From Flabesymbios commensalis (Eukaryota > Annelida > Polychaeta > Terebellida > Flabelligeridae), in assembly GCA_964017125.1 (NCBI GenBank), contig OZ024902.1:32030618-32094617 (forward strand): a stretch of DNA of 64,000 bases, written 5' to 3'. The notes below the pieces were generated by a model, which saw nothing but the letters and a program-made list of their open reading frames with translations, was not told the DNA's origin and did not search any database. Below are positions 57,501 through 64,000 of this stretch, piece by piece. A program made the translations under genes and the position numbers. The stretch's first letter is position 1; each line of letters begins with the position of its first letter.

Positions 57501-59277
57501 TCGGTGATTTATAAAATTAATATTGTCTATTGCATTAAAGTGAACGCCATCTCAAATGTTTACTCAGCGAATCACAACAAGTTAACATAGTACTTTTTCA
57601 CTTGAATGAAATCAAAATTTTTATATGTCAAAGATGAAACATTTAAAATTTATGGAATTTAAAAGTTATGGAAGCATCATCCAAACCCAAATTTAAATGC
57701 AAAAATGCAAATGATTTTTTTGTTATGTCATTCCGCAAATGTTTGATAAATGAGGAACCGACCAGTGTTACTCTGCAATTATGAGAATTCTTGTTTTATG
57801 CTCAATTCTTTAAATTTGATAATTTAATAACAACAGAAATTTACGATTGAAACGAAGAATGAGTGAACGATAATGTAAGGTTTTAAGACTGACTAGACCA
57901 CATGAAAAGCCAACAATGTCAATGTGACAAAGATAAGGGTCATAGTCCAAATAATTGGTCAGACAGATTTAATAATAACCACGCAAAGCTGTTATCAAAT
58001 ATATACACAAACTATTAAAAATATTTGTAACATTAATTTTCTTTATAGATCTATATAGTCATATAAAAATGAAGTATAGACAGCTACAGTTTTTAAATGT
58101 GCAATTGGTTATCGCCTCAATAAGTTCATCAATCGAGCTATTTTAAATCAAATTTTAGAAACAACTATCACCACTCTCATTGATTTAAATTAAATCAAAA
58201 TTATATGGTGATTGTGCTTTTAACCTAATTTAAAGTTAACACTAGCGCTTAAATTCCTAAGATTGTATATTTTTTAGTCTACATTTTATTAAAATCATGA
58301 AAAAACAGTCCAAACCAAATTCAATCCAGATGAATTTTGTATTATGAATTTGTCACTCCAAAAATATGCCACTGTCAGTGACTGGAGTGCTGCCGACTAT
58401 TACACTAATAATGACGATTTAACCAGTCTAATGGTAGACTAGTCTACATTGTATATTTTAATTTTTATTCCATGAAAATGAGATTAAGCAGCGCAAAATT
58501 TGATTTCATGAAATGAAACAAAAAGCGATTAGACTAGGCCTATATACGTTTTTGTAGACAGCTACACTTTTTTAATGTGCAATGTCTAGAATTAGACTAT
58601 TAGATTTAAAATTAATTAGACCAAAGTCTAGTCCTAGCCCTGCCAGCCCCTGGCCTGGGTCTATGCCATGGCTATGTAGGCTATAGATAACAGACTAGAG
58701 TATAGTAAAGTATAGACTATAGCCTAGGGCCTAGTCAGTATACTAACAGTAACAGTTAGTAACAGTTAGAGCCGAGTCTAGACTATATCTAAACTCCAGT
58801 AACTTTGACATTTAATTAACAGCGCGTACGGATAATACTATTATTAATAGTTAACAGTGGTTAATGAAAACACGAATTCAGCGTGAGCGATAACATAAGA
58901 ATTTGAAGTGAACCACGTGAACGGTCGGATGTCGGCGATGATCAATAACGTGTTAGAAGTCAATCTAAAAAACCACTGACACATGGTTGAACATATTCAA
59001 AAACAATGCGAAACTATATCTAACATATAAAAGAACTATTGAAACGTATTTGAAATACAAGATTTTCTTGATAGACATAGAATCTGGTATATAAATTTAT
59101 ATTTCTTTCGGATTAATTTTTGGCTTGGACCAGACTTTCAGATTTTATTGCTAAAAGAGACTGTTACAAACAAATCGAGATCCGAACAAACCACAAATTA
59201 CATAGCTTCGGATTCGCCTAAGATTAATAGTCTATTTTGTGTCGGATAAAAAGAGCTTTCATTTTACGAAAACTCTG
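57501..59277. other. No gene recognised; rest of insertion 2
   Basis: AT-rich, low-complexity DNA with 'tagactatag'-type words near 58.6-58.8 kb. Nothing further supported. Confidence 0.35.
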
Positions 59278-62200
59278 TATTTATTGGTGATATGAACTGT
59301 AAACATTCAGATTTTTATGAAAAAGACCAAACATGCAACGCAGGTCGACAATTTAAACCTTTTTTTGAATCGCACTCATTCGAACAACTTATTCATGAAC
59401 TCACTCGTTTTAGTGCCGATAATAGAACATGTAGCTGTATCAATCTCATTTTTACCAATATACCGCATATTTTTACCCACGTGGGCACAGACTCCCTAAC
59501 TGTGATCATGCGCCTATTACAGCATTATTAAATATACCACATAAAAGGGGGGACTGTTTCACACGTCAGGTATGGGATTTTAAAAACGGAAATTTTGTGA
59601 AATTCCGTGAGGTATTGGCAGCTGCTCCCTGGGGAAATGTAACTTTACAACCTAGTGTTAACAAAAGCGCTCTCGTATGGAGCGACATGTTCATGCAAAT
59701 TGCCGAGTCTTGTATACCACACAATATTGTAACAATTCGACCCAACGACAAACCATGGATGACATCTGAAATACGACGACTTATCAGAAAACAACAACAA
59801 AATTTTAAACGTCGCAATAACTCAGCGGTTGACAGAGATAATTATAATCGGATGCGAAACAATATAGTGACCTTAATACGTTTAGCTAAACATAGTTATG
59901 AACTGAAACGAGAGAATATAGTATCTAACCCAACTTTAAATGTTAAAAAATGGTGGAAAATAATAAAGTATGAGATGAAAGGTTCCCAACAGAGTGGCAT
60001 ACCTTCCTCAGATTCTGGTGGAATGACAGTTGTCGATGACTTTCAGAAGGCTAATTTATGAAATAATTACTTCGTGGAACAATCAACAGTAGATGATGAC
60101 AATGATACTTCCAGATATTCCTATCCTTAACTATCCCCAAATCGATGATATTATTAATAATGAAAATGATGTTTACAGATTATTATGCAATCTTGATTTG
60201 AACAAAGCGACAGGGAATGATCAGATTGGCAATAAATTACTAAAAGAGGCTGCTCCATCAATATCTAAGATCCTGAGTAAAATCTACAACACCTCAATAC
60301 AAAACGGAAAATATCCAGAAGTATGGAAAAACGCATGCGTTATACCTATTTATAAAAAGGGATCTCACTCAAATATAAATAATTACAGACCAGTCTATTT
60401 GCTACCTTGTGTATCTAAAATATTCGAAAAATTAGTATTCAACCATATGTTGAATTACCTAAGATTACACTCTGTTATTACAGCAAAACAGTTCGGTTTC
60501 ATGCCAGGCGATTCTTGCGTGAACCAACTTCTACACATTTCTCATAAAATTTATCAGGAACTAGACAAAAATAACTCTGTGAGGGCAGTTTTTCTTGACT
60601 TTACGAAGGCCTTCGATAAGGTCAGTCATAAAGGTTTGCTATATAAACTAAATCGCTGCGGTATAAAAGGAAATATGTTAAGATGGATGAAAGATTATCT
60701 ATAAGACAGAATGCAGAAAGTGATATTAAATGGTAAATCATCCTCCTGGAAAAAAATACTGCAGGGGTTCCTCAAGGTTCGGTTCTCGGTCCCCTTTGTT
60801 TCCCAGCCTATATAAATGATATTGTTGAAAATATAAACATATATTCATATATTCCTTTTTGCCAACGATGCCTCTTTATTTAGAACAGTTGATGAAGTTT
60901 CTCTTCACGAGGACACCCGATTATTAAATGAAGATTTGAATCGTACCTTTAATTTTAAATAATAAAAGGCTGAAAAATGTAATGCAGCATAAACATCTAG
61001 GCATCACTTTAACACAAAATATGCAGTGGACAACCCGTATTGACAATATAGTATCCTCAGCGACTACCAGGATTTATCTTATGAAAATTGTTAAATATAA
61101 ATGGTCACGTAATAGTCTTTTAATATGTTACACAAATTTTATCCGACCATTAATCGAATATGCTAATGTTGTGTATGCAAATTTATCTATTCAGGACAGC
61201 AATCAATTAGAAAACATACAAAATGAAGCTATGCGAATAATAACAGGAGCTAAGCGTTTATCATCAAATACAGCATTATTAAAAGAAATAGGCTTTAAAA
61301 CTCTCGCTAAACGCAGAAAATCTCACAAGATAATTGTTTTTTCTAAATGTATTCACGGGAAACTGCCATCACTTATAACAACATAATATATGCCCACTCA
61401 ACTCTAATCCAGAAACACACGAGCCGCATCATCAGTCACATTTAGAAAAAAAACATCAGCTTTTATACAGAGTTTCTTCCCCAGCTGTGCCAAAACATAC
61501 AACACACACGATACTAACTTTAGACCTCCTACACTCACAAAACAAATAGCACACTACAAACACGAAATATAAACCACACGCAACGGCTACTTCTCACTCA
61601 ACCATAGACATAAACAAATAAGACTAGCCCAAATTCGCTTAGAATTTAGTAACCTCAACAAGCATATGTTCGCGAAAAGATGCTTAAATAGTTCCCAATG
61701 TGAATGTACAGAAGCATTTGAAACCCCTCTCCTTTATTTCCTTAAATGTAAACTTTACAATATGCATAGACCGATAATGATGCAAACCTTAAGTAAATAT
61801 GTAAATCATGCTTCAGACTCCACACTGATGCATATAATTCTAGAAGGGAATGGAAACGAATTTAAAAATGTAGAAATAATGACAGCTGTATCAGACTTTG
61901 TAAATGATACTGGGCGATTTATCTATTAATTCTATCAACTATTTGACAACTTCTCATAATTTATATAACCTTTTCATCTGTAAACATGGTAACATATTTA
62001 TGCAGATTTCATTTTACCTCATTTTATTCTACTGCTAAACATCGGTATCATATAATTTACATGCCGTTATGTTGTTATCCAGTTGATTATGAACTTCATT
62101 ATTATAATTTGCACATATCATTGCACACTTTTATTACCCACTTTGTATTACTACATAGTACTATAGATTATTTCTACTGTAGTAACATCTGTATCGTACT

Positions 62201-62590
62201 TCATATATAATGTAGGAATAGTTGAATAGTAATTTTTCATTACCTATTTGACCACTGTTTTATAGTTAACATAGCCTGTTCATCCATATTTATGTAGACT
62301 TCATTTCACTGTCAAACACCATTATCATATAATTTGCATGCCGCTAATCAGTTGATTATGCACAACTTCACTGTTACAACTTGCACGTATTATTGCACAC
62401 CTGTTTTGACGACTTCTCACAATTTAATTAACTTATTCATTTGTAATTTATTTATGCATACTTCATTTTACTTTTCTACTCCACTTTGTATTATTGTATT
62501 ACTACATAATTGAGCAACGCTTATGAGGAGCGTATATTGTATTAGCGTCTGCTATTGTACAATCCTCGGTAAATAAATATGTTTATACTA
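59278..62590 (+). mobile_element. CR1-like LINE, piece 3: end of endonuclease, RT and 3' UTR
   Basis: Starts with GDMN of the endonuclease, then 'CSCINLIFTNIP' and, after a frameshift, 'DHAPITALLNI'. The linker frame (59597-60058) ends at a TGA. The RT has 'LDLNKATGNDQI', 'PIYKKGSHSNINNYRPVYLL', 'QFGFMPGDSCVNQL' and the catalytic block 'FLDFTKAFDKVSHKGLLYKL', then a TAA in 'KDYL*DR'. After another frameshift come 'GVPQGSVLGPL' and FANDASLF (60858 on), where the second catalytic Asp pair FADD has become FAND. About 40 residues are missing before 'HKHLGITLT' (60985). A late 'CECTEAFE..LLYFLKC' stretch is a likely C-terminal zinc-binding region. AATAAA lies at 62572. The copy is dead. Confidence 0.85.
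61930..62480. repeat. Duplicated segment in the LINE 3' UTR
   Basis: 'tatttatgcagatttcattt' ... 'atgccgttatgttg' (61993-62075) recurs as 'tatttatgtagacttcattt' ... 'atgccgctaatcag' (62288-62350), with 'gttgattatg' and 'attgcacac' after each: two diverged tandem copies about 290 bp apart. Confidence 0.65.
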
Positions 62591-62629
62591 AGGCCAGACG
62601 GACCCAAAAGCTAGATAAGTTAATACTGA

Positions 62630-62930
62630 GTGTAGTGATACCAAAGTGTAAGAATTGGTCCATTCGTTGCAAAAGATATGGCTATTTTTTTAACTTGACC
62701 TCCACTTTCACGAACATAGCGAAAAATACCCCCTATGTTAGAAAATGGGCTGTGCAAGAAATCTGATAACACAATTTGCTTGTACATACTACCTGGGGTT
62801 GTTGCCGAAGGTCCATTCTACCATTCTGTCAATTCAGATTGTAGATACTACGCCGGTTGGACGAACTCACTAAATAGAGCCCCTACAAAAACTAGCTCCT
62901 GGATTATATTGAAGTGGTCAAGTAAATAGC
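62630..62930 (+). repeat. Inverted repeat, right partner of 45400-45740
   Basis: See the left partner. Lies about 40 bp after the LINE 3' end. Confidence 0.8.
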
Positions 62931-63362
62931 TATGACACATCTTCGACAACTTCAAAACCATAATGATACATGTTGAATCCATAGGCACGTCCAATCGGCA
63001 TCATGACAGACTTTTATGAGCGAGCCCTTCTTGTTTGTACAGTGATCAATCATTTGGCTAGAAAAATAAAATTGGCTTTCAAACCAGTTTATTTGTACAT
63101 TTTTCCAACAAAAATCTGATAAGAAAAAAAATATTTCCCAAATGGTTTAATAGAAAAATATTGTCATTCGAAATAAAAGATATTGTTTAAGGGCTAACAT
63201 GATGTTTGACAAAATTGATTTGTATTTCGCGACATGCAAGTGGAGAGTTGTTAAAATACCAGTTGTTTTTGTCGAAATACATGTTAATTTTAATAAGCAC
63301 TAACTTGTTTTTGAACAATTCTAACATGTATTTCAACAGAGCTAAGATGTAGCTCGACAACA

Positions 63363-63575
63363 TTAACCCTTTAACCGCCAACTTATTCAATCTGAATTGT
63401 CACCCACATGGAGTTGTGTCTCGCTGACGCGATCCACAACTTCAAGTGAGTGGAAATTATTCAGATTTGACAAATCTTGCTGAGTATCTTTAACAGGTTT
63501 AAAAGCTGATATGTAATGTGCTAATATAAAATGTAAAACAACGAATATGGACGGCACCGGCGGTTAAAGGGTTAA
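63363..63575 (+). repeat. TTAA-type MITE family C, full length
   Basis: Bounded by 'ttaaccctttaaccgcc' and 'ggcggttaaagggttaa', perfect inverted repeats with TTAA at both edges. Stem-loop 'gttgtgtctcgctgacgcga' with its 'cacaacttcaagtg' arm near the left end. The freshest ends of the family. Confidence 0.9.
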
Positions 63576-64000
63576 CTTGTATTTCCACAGGTCTAACAGG
63601 ACGAAGGCCAGGGGATTATTACCACTCTGACAGTCCACCAATGCAAGTGGCAAATGTCATGTACGGTAAAAATATAACAACTAAGCTGAAAAGAACACAG
63701 ATACAAAAATCCTTATGATGAGAGCTCTTTCTCCAGTACACAACCAGATAAGAACTATATCTCTGTCACCTCATTTAGACAACTCTATGGAAATGTGTGC
63801 TTCTGTTGCCAACAATAATACTTACCTATTTATCAAGGATAGTACGTCTAACTTTCACTTAGATGTTTCTTGAGGATACCACATTTTTTAACTCAACTAA
63901 ATACTGGGCAATAAATTCCAAGAGCTACAAGAACTTTGTCACATCCCTATGCAATAGTGTGATGCCAAAACAAAAGGTTGTTTGTGAAAATCAGTGCACA
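63576..64000. other. No gene recognised
   Basis: Intergenic to the window end; nothing supported. Confidence 0.4.

Larger units (their letters stand above)
54740..59277. mobile_element. Second insertion into the LINE, at least 4.5 kb, unassigned
   Basis: TATTTAT flanks on both sides (54733-54739, 59278-59284). Excision rejoins the LINE as GLIFIGDMN, placing the catalytic GDMN motif in frame. No strong terminal inverted repeats: the right end read inward is 'cagagttttcgtaaaatgaa', and the best left match is 'cagacacataaaatgg' at 54751. Contents: a short inverted repeat (agggcttcact, 54819 and 54864), a 39-bp tandem repeat, a 200-N gap, an AT microsatellite and ~300-bp degenerate repeats. True length is unknown because of the gap. 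Confidence 0.65.

Overview
The window looks like repeat-dense, AT-rich nuclear DNA of an invertebrate animal, most plausibly a marine one. Echinoderm, hemichordate, amphioxus or mollusc would all fit, and I cannot fix the phylum. The reasons are APE-type LINEs of CR1/L2 style (one with a 2A-like peptide), tRNA-derived SINEs, many small palindromic MITEs, micro- and minisatellites, a relic of the animal GT11 fucosyltransferase family, and no operon-like or prokaryotic gene organisation. I find no confidently intact host gene. A run of 200 Ns (55931-56130) marks an assembly gap.

Layout. 0-27.9 kb: intergenic DNA packed with three MITE families. The first is a ~100-bp palindromic family (about 19 copies or pieces in the window, all but one before 27 kb). 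The other two are TTAA-ended families, each with a conserved stem-loop near one end. This part also holds SINEs, several near-perfect single-copy hairpins, a striking 825-bp element (14882-15706) with 61-bp identical terminal inverted repeats around an alternating-hairpin satellite, a 62-bp tandem array (23.5-24.0 kb) and a GC-rich patch with a candidate exon (25.9-26.4 kb). 27.9-35.4 kb: degenerate TGACCT-rich repeats, a tRNA-like SINE, and a decayed minus-strand gene of a multicopy invertebrate family inside a pair of ~150-bp inverted repeats. 35.4-45.4 kb: another inverted-repeat pair next to a 21-bp minisatellite, a decayed GT11 fucosyltransferase copy (39.0-39.9 kb), a pogo-like MITE, and a segment flanked by 44-bp direct repeats. 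45.4-63 kb: a nested transposon complex.

The nested complex is the centrepiece. A CR1-like LINE (48.1-62.6 kb) is split into three pieces. The first insertion (48528-54475) has ~290-bp terminal inverted repeats and a TACTAG duplication; removing it rejoins the LINE endonuclease frame exactly. The second (54740-59277) has a TATTTAT duplication, and its removal also restores the frame. The first insertion carries a decayed gene that seems to belong to the same superfamily as the gene at 32.6-34.1 kb, and has itself received an L2-like LINE fragment and an hAT-like MITE. The two inverted-repeat elements may thus represent a poorly described group of DNA transposons that carry this PIN/FEN-like gene. 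An inverted copy pair at 45.5 and 62.7 kb brackets the whole complex.

Family assignments come from motifs I recognise by eye, without any database search.
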